From a virus, in IMG/VR virus record IMGVR_UViG_3300020186_000001, positions 1 through 64,000 of that record: a stretch of DNA of 64,000 nucleotides. One strand, given 5' to 3'. Made by a program: the position numbers and the translations under genes. The notes beneath the pieces were generated by a model, which saw only the letters and a list, made by a program, of their open reading frames with translations, searched no databases and was not told where the DNA came from. Of this stretch, positions 17,256 to 24,427 are shown piece after piece. Positions within the stretch are counted from its first letter, which is position 1, and each line of letters begins with the position of its first letter.

Positions 17256-18896
17256 ATGAGCAATTTTTACGTTGGCGAAAAAGATTTTAGAGTATGGCTT
17301 CCAGAAGTTGACTTCTGTGAGAAGGCCGATGACTCTGAATCATTTGATTCGCGAAAGCTGACTGGCATCATGTCCACTCAGCGTAAAGATCGTCAAGGCG
17401 AAGTCGTTGACGCGAAGGGTCTTGAGTTTGACGAATTCCTTCAAGCCGGTCACTTCAACGATAATCACTCCCAAGAAACATCTGCAATTGTGGGCTATCC
17501 GCAATCTGTTCGTTATCATACAAGTCTGGCTCAATTCACTGATAACAAGATTCAGGCTCCTGGCTGGACTTGTGAGGGATATGTTCTAAAAGGGACTAAG
17601 CGTGCAGATGGTATCTGGGAATTAGCGAAGGCTCTCAGAGAAGTTCCAAATCGCAAACTTGGATTCTCAATCGAGGGCAAAGTCCTTCGAAGAGCAGACA
17701 AGACTATCGAAAAAGCCAAGATCAGGAACGTAGCTATAACAAATTGCTTCCCTGGGGACACGGCTGTTTCAGGTGCCGCTGAAAAGGCAATGAGACGCTG
17801 GTATTCAGGAGATATGATTGAGATTAATTTGGCGACTGGAGAGAAACTCACCGGAACACCTAATCACCCTATATTCACGCAGCGTGGCTGGATAGCTTTG
17901 GGTGAGATTGATGAAGTCAATGATTGCGTTGGACGCTTCGATGTTGATCTCGCGAAAGCGGCTTCTTTTTCTAAGATCGCCCATGACATAGATGACGTTC
18001 CAACCACTATTGAGCAGATATTCAATGCGTCTCTTATTCCTGGAGACTCTCTCTGGATCAATAAGGCTAGAGAAAGAAATTTCCACGGCGACGGAGCCGG
18101 AAGCGATGTCGATGTTGTATTGTCCAACGGACTTCTGAGGGACCGCCTCAAAGCCTCTTTCTCGAATAAATTCGGCAACAATGTTCTCACCGTTGCCGAT
18201 AAAAAGTTGTCGAGATTCTTTAGTCTTCGACTTCTTAACAAGCTCGTCCATGCTGGACTTTGTTCCGCGTCTGGCTTCATTCGCAGCTTTAGCAAACAGC
18301 AATCTCTCGCTGGGGCTTCTTCTGGCATTTCTGGTTCTGTTGGTCTCTTGAATAGATCTAGCGATGCCGTGTCTTTTGGCGACATTGTGAACAGTTTCAC
18401 GAGTGACTCCGTATCGGGAGGCGATAAGGGAAGATGCCTCTCCGCGTCTATAGGCTTCAGCAATGTCACTCTCAAGCGAAGGTTCAATTTTTCTGGCCAT
18501 GTTTTTAATCTCGATACAAAAAATGGATGGTATCAGGCCAATGGCATAGTCGTCCACAACTGCCCAGTAAACACTGATTGCACTTGGGATCTAATCGCCA
18601 AATCATTTAATGAAGCAGACTCGGCTGTAAAGGCTATGACTGCTGGATTCGCAACATCTCCAGCCGCTCAGACGGGCGGTGGTGCAGTGAGATCTGAGTC
18701 TCTTGATTCAGATATCAAAGATGTGCATGGCGACAAGAAAAAGAAGAAAAGACAAGAGTCTCTGATGAGAGCTATCGCATTCGACGATATGGAAAAAGCA
18801 ATGGAATTGGTTTTAGAGCGTCGTCCTGATTTCGATGAGGATGCAGCGGCTATTTTTATTAAACATCTTTTCATGAAAGGAGGACAGCTATGCTAG
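17256..18896 (+). CDS. Prohead protease precursor interrupted by an intein
   Basis: 546 residues, with a 272-residue intein at 17745-18560, leaving a 274-residue protease. The extein has the phage serine protease pattern of the HK97/U35 type. His71 lies in GHFNDNHSQ and Ser138 in KLGFSIEGK, followed by the conserved VAITNCPVN strand into which the intein is inserted. The enzyme would cleave scaffold and capsid precursors during head maturation. A Lys-rich linker precedes a helical C-terminal segment. Its position before the scaffold-like and capsid genes is canonical. The 3' end overlaps the next start (ATGCTAG). Confidence 0.87.
   Translation: MSNFYVGEKDFRVWLPEVDFCEKADDSESFDSRKLTGIMSTQRKDRQGEVVDAKGLEFDEFLQAGHFNDNHSQETSAIVGYPQSVRYHTSLAQFTDNKIQAPGWTCEGYVLKGTKRADGIWELAKALREVPNRKLGFSIEGKVLRRADKTIEKAKIRNVAITNCFPGDTAVSGAAEKAMRRWYSGDMIEINLATGEKLTGTPNHPIFTQRGWIALGEIDEVNDCVGRFDVDLAKAASFSKIAHDIDDVPTTIEQIFNASLIPGDSLWINKARERNFHGDGAGSDVDVVLSNGLLRDRLKASFSNKFGNNVLTVADKKLSRFFSLRLLNKLVHAGLCSASGFIRSFSKQQSLAGASSGISGSVGLLNRSSDAVSFGDIVNSFTSDSVSGGDKGRCLSASIGFSNVTLKRRFNFSGHVFNLDTKNGWYQANGIVVHNCPVNTDCTWDLIAKSFNEADSAVKAMTAGFATSPAAQTGGGAVRSESLDSDIKDVHGDKKKKKRQESLMRAIAFDDMEKAMELVLERRPDFDEDAAAIFIKHLFMKGGQLC
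17745..18560 (+). mobile_element. Prohead-protease intein without in-frame endonuclease
   Basis: 272 residues. Cys1 begins block A (CFPGDTAVSG), block B is GTPNHPIFTQRGW, block F is VFNLDTKNGWYQ and block G is ANGIVVHN followed by Cys as the +1 extein residue. All splicing residues are present. The middle (about residues 66-248) has no LAGLIDADG or HNH motif and is unusually Ser/Gly/Leu-rich. The complementary strand of this segment encodes a 231-residue homing-endonuclease-like protein in exact codon register. The + frame filler therefore seems to exist mainly as the shadow of the antisense gene while staying free of stops. Confidence 0.88.
17805..18500 (-). CDS. Antisense homing endonuclease nested in the intein
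   Basis: 231 residues on the - strand, wholly within the intein. ATG at 18500 has a weak GAG about nine bases upstream; a GTG at 18557 would add 19 residues. Residues 11-46 are a clear helix-turn-helix (SLIASRYGVTRETVHNVAKRHGI). Residues 94-150 have GENIVAEFIRERGF, QKSVGQYNIDIASGSVAVEI and KRRIEYLLNSGWNVIYVMGD, the core of Vsr/EDxHD or related PD-(D/E)XK nucleases (E95, D121, E130 candidate catalytic). The usual downstream His is not obvious, so the exact family is tentative. The C-terminal 45 residues are dual-coded with intein blocks A-B. No promoter was identified. Confidence 0.8.
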   Translation of the reverse strand: MARKIEPSLESDIAEAYRRGEASSLIASRYGVTRETVHNVAKRHGIARSIQETNRTRNARRSPSERLLFAKAANEARRGTKSSMDELVKKSKTKESRQLFIGNGENIVAEFIRERGFEAVPQKSVGQYNIDIASGSVAVEISFSSLIDPERVSRNKRRIEYLLNSGWNVIYVMGDLRKRSRFREINIEASNAIIDFINLTQSYPATLREYRVIRCSGEFLSSRQINLNHIS

Positions 18897-19102
18897 GTCG
18901 ATTAGACGTTAGCGAAGTTGGACAATCTGTGTTGCATGACTTGCCCGAAAAGCAAGCCGCAGCCATTATGTCCAAGCTCGATGAGTTGATTGTATCAGTG
19001 CAGGCTTTATGTGCGAAGTTGGATGCAGATGGAGGCGTAACAGATACAGATTACGCCGCTACTGTTTCAGCTTCGTTAAAAGCCATTCAATTATCTTTAT
19101 AA
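18890..19102 (+). CDS. Small helical protein
   Basis: 70 residues; ATG 18890 follows AAAGGAGGACAGCT and overlaps the protease stop by seven bases. The sequence is largely helical with a central Leu/Ala-rich segment and no known motif. Lying between protease and scaffold-like genes, it is probably a head-assembly factor; function unknown. Confidence 0.65.
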   Translation: MLGRLDVSEVGQSVLHDLPEKQAAAIMSKLDELIVSVQALCAKLDADGGVTDTDYAATVSASLKAIQLSL

Positions 19103-19120
19103 CAAGGGAAGGAGTTTCAA

Positions 19121-19930
19121 ATGAGCGTCAAAGTAACAAAAGACAAAGTTGAGAAAGCTCTTGCCTCCCTCGAACTAGCGTTGGCTGGCGATGGGGATGA
19201 GACGGTTAGCAAGGCGTCAGATGACGACCTTGATCAACCAGAGGGTGCGGATATGGGCAATCCTGCAAAGGATAAGATGTCTGATTCTGCCAAATCAAAA
19301 AAGGCGATGAAAAAAGCCGAAGATGAAGATGAGGGCGATGAAGATTCTGGTGAGCAAATGGAGAAGAAAAAGAAGTCTTTCGATAAGAAAGCTCCTCCAT
19401 TCATGAAGAAGTCTTTCGACGATCTCCCAGAAGAAATCGAAACAAAGATTGACGTTTCTGATTTCCTCAAATCACTTGTCAACCATACTGGCGATTGTCT
19501 CGACAATCTGTCCGAGTTCGTTGCTAAAAGCGACCGCTTGAACAACCAGCGTTATGGAAGTCTTGAAGAGGCTGTTGAAGAAGTTCAAAAGTCTCAAGCC
19601 AAGATCGGCATCGTACTGAAGGCAATTTGCCAACGCATTGGCGTTATCGGTGCGGCTCCTGCCAACGCTCCCAGGTCTGAGACTGTTGTTAAATCAGCAG
19701 CAACAGCTACGGATCGTAGCTTCTCTTCTGGCTTAGAAGGCGAAGGAACAGAGGCTCCAATGTTTAAGAGTCTTTCGCAGAATCCAATCATCGCTAAATC
19801 ACAAATGGCTAATGCTCTTTGCGATCTAGTCCGAAAGGGTGAAGCACAAGATTTGGATGTTATCGGTTTTGAGAGCGGTGGATATATCCGTCCAGAACTA
19901 GTTTCTAAACTAAAAACAGTTCTTAACTAG
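19121..19930 (+). CDS. Scaffold-like protein
   Basis: 269 residues after a GGAAGGAGTTTCAA ribosome site. It is highly charged: acidic runs (DEDEGDED) alternate with Lys-rich runs (KKKKSFDKK, MKKSFDD), followed by a probable coiled coil (residues 125-170). There is no enzyme motif. Its position between prohead protease and major capsid protein, its composition and its length match capsid scaffolds or delta-domain proteins that are later cleaved out. KSF motifs could be protease sites, which is inference. Confidence 0.65.
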   Translation: MSVKVTKDKVEKALASLELALAGDGDETVSKASDDDLDQPEGADMGNPAKDKMSDSAKSKKAMKKAEDEDEGDEDSGEQMEKKKKSFDKKAPPFMKKSFDDLPEEIETKIDVSDFLKSLVNHTGDCLDNLSEFVAKSDRLNNQRYGSLEEAVEEVQKSQAKIGIVLKAICQRIGVIGAAPANAPRSETVVKSAATATDRSFSSGLEGEGTEAPMFKSLSQNPIIAKSQMANALCDLVRKGEAQDLDVIGFESGGYIRPELVSKLKTVLN

Positions 19931-19945
19931 AAAGGGGAATGAATC

Positions 19946-21403
19946 ATGTATCCAGCAGTAGATCCAAAGCAATTTGAATCGCATGGAGAGGGGTTCGGGA
20001 TCTCCGACGCTCAAACCGTTGCAGACCTGAATAAAGCACTAACAGCGGGCTACGCAGTCGATCCTGGCACGCAATCACAAGGCGGAGCATTGCGGGTTGA
20101 GTCTCTTGACTCTACTCTCAAAGTCGTCTCGTTCATGGAAAAGAACATTGTCATGTACAATGCTATTCCTAAGACGAAAGCCTACAACACTGTCGAAGAG
20201 TATAACCTGCTCTCGAAGTACGGTGGACGTGGTGGTTTCTTCATCGAAGAAGGTGGACTTCCTAGAACTGAAGATTCCAACTACCAACGCAAGGCAGCGT
20301 TCGTGAAATTCATGGGAACAACCCGTGAAATTTCTCACCCAATGTTGTTGGTTCGTCCAGCACACGGTAACGTCGTTGCTCTTGAAACTAAGAACGGTGC
20401 AAAGTGGATGCTTCAAAGGATGGAAGAGTCTCTCTTCAATTCTAACTCAAGCATCATCTCGCAAGGATTCGATGGTCTTCGCAAGCAATTGCTAGACGGC
20501 TATTCTGATCCAACTACGGCTGGCGACGGCATCTCAAGCGTGTCTACTGAGCATATCTTTGATATGCGTGGTAAGACCTTGGGTGAAGCAGTATTTGAAG
20601 AAGCTGCTCGCGTTCTTTTGGATAACTACATGTATCCAACGCATTGCTTCTTGAACAACACGAACCACTCTGATTTCAACAAAGTATTCTTCTCCAAAGG
20701 ACGCTACCAGCTTCCTGTCGGTGCAGACGCTACTGTTGGTTTCGTGGTTGATAAGGTCAAGACTTCTGGCGGAGTTGTTCAGCTTCATCCAGACGTGTTC
20801 CTTCGTGTCAATCAAACCGCTGCTGCTTCGGCAGACAACGCAGCGTCTCCTACGGCTCCTGCGACTGTCGCTATCACTGTCGGTGTTAAAACCACTTCTC
20901 GTGGATTCAAGGCTGGCGAGTATGGCACATACGCTTATAGCGTAGCTGCTATCTCAAAATCTGGTGAATCTGCTGCAACGGCTGGAAACGTGTCGGCTGT
21001 GATCACTTCGACTAACGTCGAGGCTACCATCACAATCTCTCGCGGTGCAGTATCGGGCAACGATTTGACTCAAGGCTACCGAATCTATCGCACACGTCTT
21101 GAAGACGGAGCGGCTGGCGTTAAGTATCTTGTTCGTGAAATCGCTTCTGCTGGTGCTTCGACTATCGTCCTTGACGGTAACGAAGATCTTCCAGGACATG
21201 GTACAGCATACATCGGTCAGATGGATGAAAGCGTGTTGACTCTAAGAGAGCTAAGCCCAATGCTTAAGTTCCCATTGGCAACCGTTGCGTCGTCGATCCG
21301 TTGGATGCAGTTGTACTACAATGTTCCAATCGTGTTCCGCCCTCGTGGTTGGATCGTGGTGAAAAACATTGGATTCTTGAAGCAACCAGATCTTTCGCTT
21401 TAA
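19946..21403 (+). CDS. Major capsid protein with inserted Ig/FnIII-like domain
   Basis: 485 residues following AAAGGGGAATGAATC. The N-terminal 285 and C-terminal 60 residues form a capsid-like core (KVVSFMEKNIVMYNAIPKTK, MLLVRPAHGN, VPIVFRPRGWIVVKNI) consistent with an HK97-type shell protein. Between them, residues about 290-425 form an inserted beta domain (ATVAITVGVKTTSRG, YAYSVAAISKSGES, YRIYRTRLEDG) typical of Ig or fibronectin-III-like modules on capsid surfaces. It is followed by a strong hairpin, which fits a very highly expressed gene. Confidence 0.85.
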   Translation: MYPAVDPKQFESHGEGFGISDAQTVADLNKALTAGYAVDPGTQSQGGALRVESLDSTLKVVSFMEKNIVMYNAIPKTKAYNTVEEYNLLSKYGGRGGFFIEEGGLPRTEDSNYQRKAAFVKFMGTTREISHPMLLVRPAHGNVVALETKNGAKWMLQRMEESLFNSNSSIISQGFDGLRKQLLDGYSDPTTAGDGISSVSTEHIFDMRGKTLGEAVFEEAARVLLDNYMYPTHCFLNNTNHSDFNKVFFSKGRYQLPVGADATVGFVVDKVKTSGGVVQLHPDVFLRVNQTAAASADNAASPTAPATVAITVGVKTTSRGFKAGEYGTYAYSVAAISKSGESAATAGNVSAVITSTNVEATITISRGAVSGNDLTQGYRIYRTRLEDGAAGVKYLVREIASAGASTIVLDGNEDLPGHGTAYIGQMDESVLTLRELSPMLKFPLATVASSIRWMQLYYNVPIVFRPRGWIVVKNIGFLKQPDLSL

Positions 21404-21420
21404 TCGCGTGATCTAAGAGT

Positions 21421-21449
21421 GGTGGGAGGGGTGAGATCCCCCTCCTACC
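21421..21449 (+). terminator. Hairpin after major capsid gene
   Basis: GGTGGGAGGGG and CCCCTCCTACC form an 11-base-pair stem (one G-U pair) with a seven-base loop, 17 bases past the capsid stop. The following sequence is only weakly T-rich, so this may be a partial terminator or an mRNA-stabilising hairpin separating capsid from neck gene expression. Confidence 0.65.
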
Positions 21450-21477
21450 CCTTTGTCGTTAGTTTGAAAGGACAAAA

Positions 21478-21756
21478 ATGCTACTAGTAAATGAGAAACT
21501 TCCCAATTGTAAATTCGCTCATGGCAAAGAGATCATTGAAACTGATGCCTCTGGCCACATTGAGTTAAAAGATAAAGAGGCGGTCGTTGCATTCCTTGCA
21601 AGCGGCTTCACAGAAGTCCAACGCAAAGCATCTGCAACTAAGGTTGACGCTGTAAAGGTCGAACCCGTAGTTAAAGAAGAGATCTTTGAAGAGGCGGTCA
21701 TTGAAGCTCCTCGTAGTGAAGACAAGCGTGCTCGCTGGTCTAGGAGTGAGAAATGA
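21478..21756 (+). CDS. Small protein downstream of capsid gene
   Basis: 92 residues after a GAAAGGACAAAA ribosome site. The N-terminal half (KFAHGKEIIETDASGHIELKD) forms a small beta-rich module and is followed by an Ala/Val/Glu-rich tail. This resembles short head-completion or decoration proteins found after capsid genes, but I do not recognise a family. Its end overlaps the next start as ATGA. Confidence 0.6.
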   Translation: MLLVNEKLPNCKFAHGKEIIETDASGHIELKDKEAVVAFLASGFTEVQRKASATKVDAVKVEPVVKEEIFEEAVIEAPRSEDKRARWSRSEK

Positions 21757-22136
21757 AAGAATTTGATCAGTACGGCATGGCTGGCGAGATTGATGCGGCA
21801 GAGCATTCTGCTCCTTCTTATTCTAAGAAAGTCATTCCAGGGCCGACGACATTCGCTCCTGATGATGATGCGACTCCAACAAGGACCAAAAATCCAATTG
21901 TTGGGGCAGTCGGCGGAGCATCTGCTGAGTTGACGCTTCTTCAGAATAAAGCTTATCGGGTGATTGCTGATGTTGCGATTTACTTCAGACTTTCTGTAAC
22001 TGGATCAACGGCTGTGGCCACTGACATCTATTTGCCAGCGAATACTCCGATAATCATTAAGACAGAATTGTGGCAGAGGCTTGCATACATTCAAGTGGCT
22101 ACTGGCGGAAATATCCAAGCAGTGGAAGTGAGATGA
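21753..22136 (+). CDS. Hypothetical beta-rich structural protein
   Basis: 127 residues, coupled to the previous gene through ATGA. A flexible N-terminus (PGPTTFAPDDDATPTRT) precedes a beta-rich domain (AYRVIADVAIYFRLSVTGSTA, ATDIYLPANTPIII). In order and size it fits a head-decoration or neck accessory protein. The beta domain is similar in style to the 116-residue protein at 1695-2045. No catalytic residues seen. Confidence 0.6.
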   Translation: MKEFDQYGMAGEIDAAEHSAPSYSKKVIPGPTTFAPDDDATPTRTKNPIVGAVGGASAELTLLQNKAYRVIADVAIYFRLSVTGSTAVATDIYLPANTPIIIKTELWQRLAYIQVATGGNIQAVEVR

Positions 22137-22363
22137 GCAATTCAGATTTCCATACAGTGAACTACTTGTTTGCTACCTATCTTCAAACAAAAGAGGGTGG
22201 CAGTCATCGTATCGCTAAAGTGGAGAAGATGAGACCTGGCAAGGCCAAGTTTCATTTTGAATTGACTCCATCACAGGCTGAAGATTTGCAATTGAAGTTC
22301 CATAATTCAATTTGTGCCGAGTTCGAGCAGTTGAGAAAGACCACTATTGATCTTGCCTATTGA
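22133..22363 (+). CDS. DUF5659-like small protein
   Basis: 76 residues; ATG 22133 overlaps the previous stop (ATGA). The pattern YLFATYLQTKEGG, then a FHFELTP strand and a C-terminal helix resembling QLRKTTIDLAY, recalls small DUF5659-type phage proteins. I assign it from memory of the pattern only. Function unknown; the context is head-neck assembly. Confidence 0.55.
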   Translation: MSNSDFHTVNYLFATYLQTKEGGSHRIAKVEKMRPGKAKFHFELTPSQAEDLQLKFHNSICAEFEQLRKTTIDLAY

Positions 22364-22373
22364 TTGGAGTGTC

Positions 22374-22487
22374 ATGATCGAAGCTGTGGTGGTCTTAAGT
22401 TTAACAGTAGAGGCTTTGGTCAGTGAACCTGGATCTGTCGAAGCCCTCTATGTGAAGCCTCTCATTATTGAGGCGTTGGAGCAGTGA
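22374..22487 (+). CDS. 37-residue VEAL-repeat micro-protein
   Basis: Very short gene with a good ribosome site (TTGGAGTGTC) before ATG 22374, filling the gap between two neck genes and ending two bases before the next ATG. The product repeats VEAL/IEAL four times (TVEALVSEP, SVEALYVKP, IIEALEQ), so it may form a small beta-helix or a trimeric bundle. Such micro-proteins are easily missed; function unknown. Confidence 0.55.
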   Translation: MIEAVVVLSLTVEALVSEPGSVEALYVKPLIIEALEQ

Positions 22488-22488
22488 G

Positions 22489-22845
22489 ATGGCTTGTTTC
22501 GCAAAAGCTTTTGAATTTTACTGTGGGGAAGATAAAACTCTTTCCATTCAAATAAACACGCATGACAAATCTCTTGATTGCAAGCAGCCATTGGATCTCA
22601 CGGGTGCGACTGCAATCGAAGTTGAAATCCCAGCTAGTCCAGACAATCTGATATTCAGTCTTCTGACATCTCCGGTTGTCGTAGTAGATCAGCCGATCCT
22701 TGGTAAAATTCACATTGATTTAACGGATACCCAGACCAATCAGATGGTGACTGGTTCAATTATCGTTCGTATTACCAACAGTGGTAGGACAGTTTTTGCT
22801 GTTGCAGCGGCAGCGAGTAGGAAGCTTCTTATCCCTGATTGTTGA
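22489..22845 (+). CDS. Hypothetical beta-rich neck/structural protein
   Basis: 118 residues from ATG 22489 (TTGGAGCAGTGAG upstream). It reads FEFYCGEDKTLSIQIN, LTGATAIEVEIPAS and GKIHIDLTDTQTNQM, the pattern of small beta-sandwich phage structural proteins resembling the N-terminal fold of BppU-type proteins. Located between head and neck genes. Function inferred only from context. Confidence 0.55.
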   Translation: MACFAKAFEFYCGEDKTLSIQINTHDKSLDCKQPLDLTGATAIEVEIPASPDNLIFSLLTSPVVVVDQPILGKIHIDLTDTQTNQMVTGSIIVRITNSGRTVFAVAAAASRKLLIPDC

Positions 22846-22853
22846 GGAGCGTC

Positions 22854-23633
22854 ATGACTATAGCTAACAATTTAAGACCATATAGCGAAGGATTGATCCT
22901 CACTCCGCAGGAGTTGAAGGATATCTTTCTATTCGGTATTGATACGACAAATGATGATGGTGATGAGTTTCCTGAATCAATGTATGAGTTCTACATTAGA
23001 TCAGCACAAGATTGGCTTTCAACCCAACTCGGTGGACTGGTTCTTTGTGAACAGGAGATCGTGAATGAGGCTCATGACTACTATATTAACGATTATGTCT
23101 CCTACGGCTTTATAAAGCTGTTTAGATATCCAGTCCAAGAGGTTTCGTCAGTTGGGATTCAATTTCCACTCGCAACAACTGTTTTGCAGTTTGATCCATC
23201 GTGGTATCGAATTGAATCTGCCGGAGCACAAGTGAACCTTGTCCCTACGCAGGGAACATTCTCAAGCATCCTCCTTTCTCAGGGCGGATCGTTTCTTCCA
23301 TTGTTTTACTCTGGAATGCAAAGCGTCCCAAGCATCTGGCGTATAACTTATAAAGCTGGATTCAAAAAGGATCAGATTCCATTCAATCTTAAAGAGATCG
23401 TTGGGATGAAGGCTGCGATGGGACCGCTCAATACCGCTGGCGATCTTATCGCTGGTGCCGGTATAGCAACCAAGTCTCTTAGCATGGATGGATTATCTCA
23501 ATCTATTTCGACCACATCTTCTGCAACAAACGCAGGTTACGGTGCTCGCATTTTGCAATACAACAAAGAGATCGAAGAGAAGATGAAGGGTCTTAGAGAA
23601 TATTATCTTGGTATTCAAATGGTCGTTGCGTAA
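22854..23633 (+). CDS. Head-tail connector/adaptor-like protein
   Basis: 259 residues; ATG 22854 follows GAGGAGCGTC. An N-terminal helical part (LTPQELKDIFLFGID, EFYIRSAQDWLSTQLGG) precedes a beta-rich centre and a C-terminal coil. This organisation is common to gp6/gp15-type adaptors that sit on the portal. Placed directly after the head genes and before a cysteine-containing neck protein. Family assignment is by position and architecture, not by a diagnostic motif. Confidence 0.6.
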   Translation: MTIANNLRPYSEGLILTPQELKDIFLFGIDTTNDDGDEFPESMYEFYIRSAQDWLSTQLGGLVLCEQEIVNEAHDYYINDYVSYGFIKLFRYPVQEVSSVGIQFPLATTVLQFDPSWYRIESAGAQVNLVPTQGTFSSILLSQGGSFLPLFYSGMQSVPSIWRITYKAGFKKDQIPFNLKEIVGMKAAMGPLNTAGDLIAGAGIATKSLSMDGLSQSISTTSSATNAGYGARILQYNKEIEEKMKGLREYYLGIQMVVA

Positions 23634-24427
23634 TGGCTGAAGACACTAAAAAAGCTAGAGGCGATCTTAGAGATGCGGTTATCGCGTCTGACAATCGTTA
23701 TGTTAAACGCAAACGTGCAAAGCCTGGTGCCGTTGGCTTTGTTCCTAGAGAATTTGATAACCTCCTCGAAGATCAGGGTGCAAGGATAAGAATCACTCCT
23801 TCAGTGCTTTGTCCAAACCGCACAAGTTTGACTGACACCAACCATGTTTTAGATTGTCCAGTTTGCTTTGGAGATGAGGTTGTGGACTTGGCTGGTGAAT
23901 GCCGTGAATCTTGGGCGTCGATCACTGGCATCAAGCTGGATAAACGCTTTGAAGAGAATGGCATCTTTGATGTTAGAGATGCGAAGATGACATTTCAGGC
24001 AGGCGTTAGAGTTTACTACTGGTATAAGGTTGAGATCTTAGATTTCGCTTCAACTTTCAATCAGATCTTAAACAAGAGTGATACTGATTATGATGCGACA
24101 AGGTATGAGACGACTCCAAATTGTGGTCTTCAATATCATTGCATTGATAATGCTGCCAGGAAGTATTACCAGAACGAGCATTTCAAGGCTGATGGTCACG
24201 GCATAAGATGGATCTCACCTGTTAGACCGGCAGTTGGAACTCTATTTAGTTTGATTTACCCCATCTTGCCAACATTCAGAATCCTGGAGTTGCTCAATGA
24301 CTCTCGTTATTACTACATCGGCTTCAAGCAAAAAGAGAAGACTCCAGTGGATCTTCCTCAGCAGGCCGTTGTTCGGTGGGACTACTTGTCCAAGAGGTCT
24401 GGAACGGGAGTTCCATTGGCACCATGA
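23633..24427 (+). CDS. Neck protein with zinc-binding cysteines
   Basis: 264 residues. The ATG overlaps the previous stop by one base (TAATG). Residues about 62-85 hold CPN...DCPVCFGDE, a likely structural zinc knuckle, followed by a beta-barrel-like region. Placement between adaptor and tail-completion genes suggests a head-closure or stopper role. The overlap with the next gene is ATGA, so the three neck genes are translationally coupled. Confidence 0.6.
   Translation: MAEDTKKARGDLRDAVIASDNRYVKRKRAKPGAVGFVPREFDNLLEDQGARIRITPSVLCPNRTSLTDTNHVLDCPVCFGDEVVDLAGECRESWASITGIKLDKRFEENGIFDVRDAKMTFQAGVRVYYWYKVEILDFASTFNQILNKSDTDYDATRYETTPNCGLQYHCIDNAARKYYQNEHFKADGHGIRWISPVRPAVGTLFSLIYPILPTFRILELLNDSRYYYIGFKQKEKTPVDLPQQAVVRWDYLSKRSGTGVPLAP

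Noticed and set aside
17864-18487. A third long open frame (207 codons, - strand) across the intein
   Set aside because: It has no recognisable domain, begins at an unsupported start and is Ser/Leu/Pro-rich. It is a by-product of the other two constrained frames.
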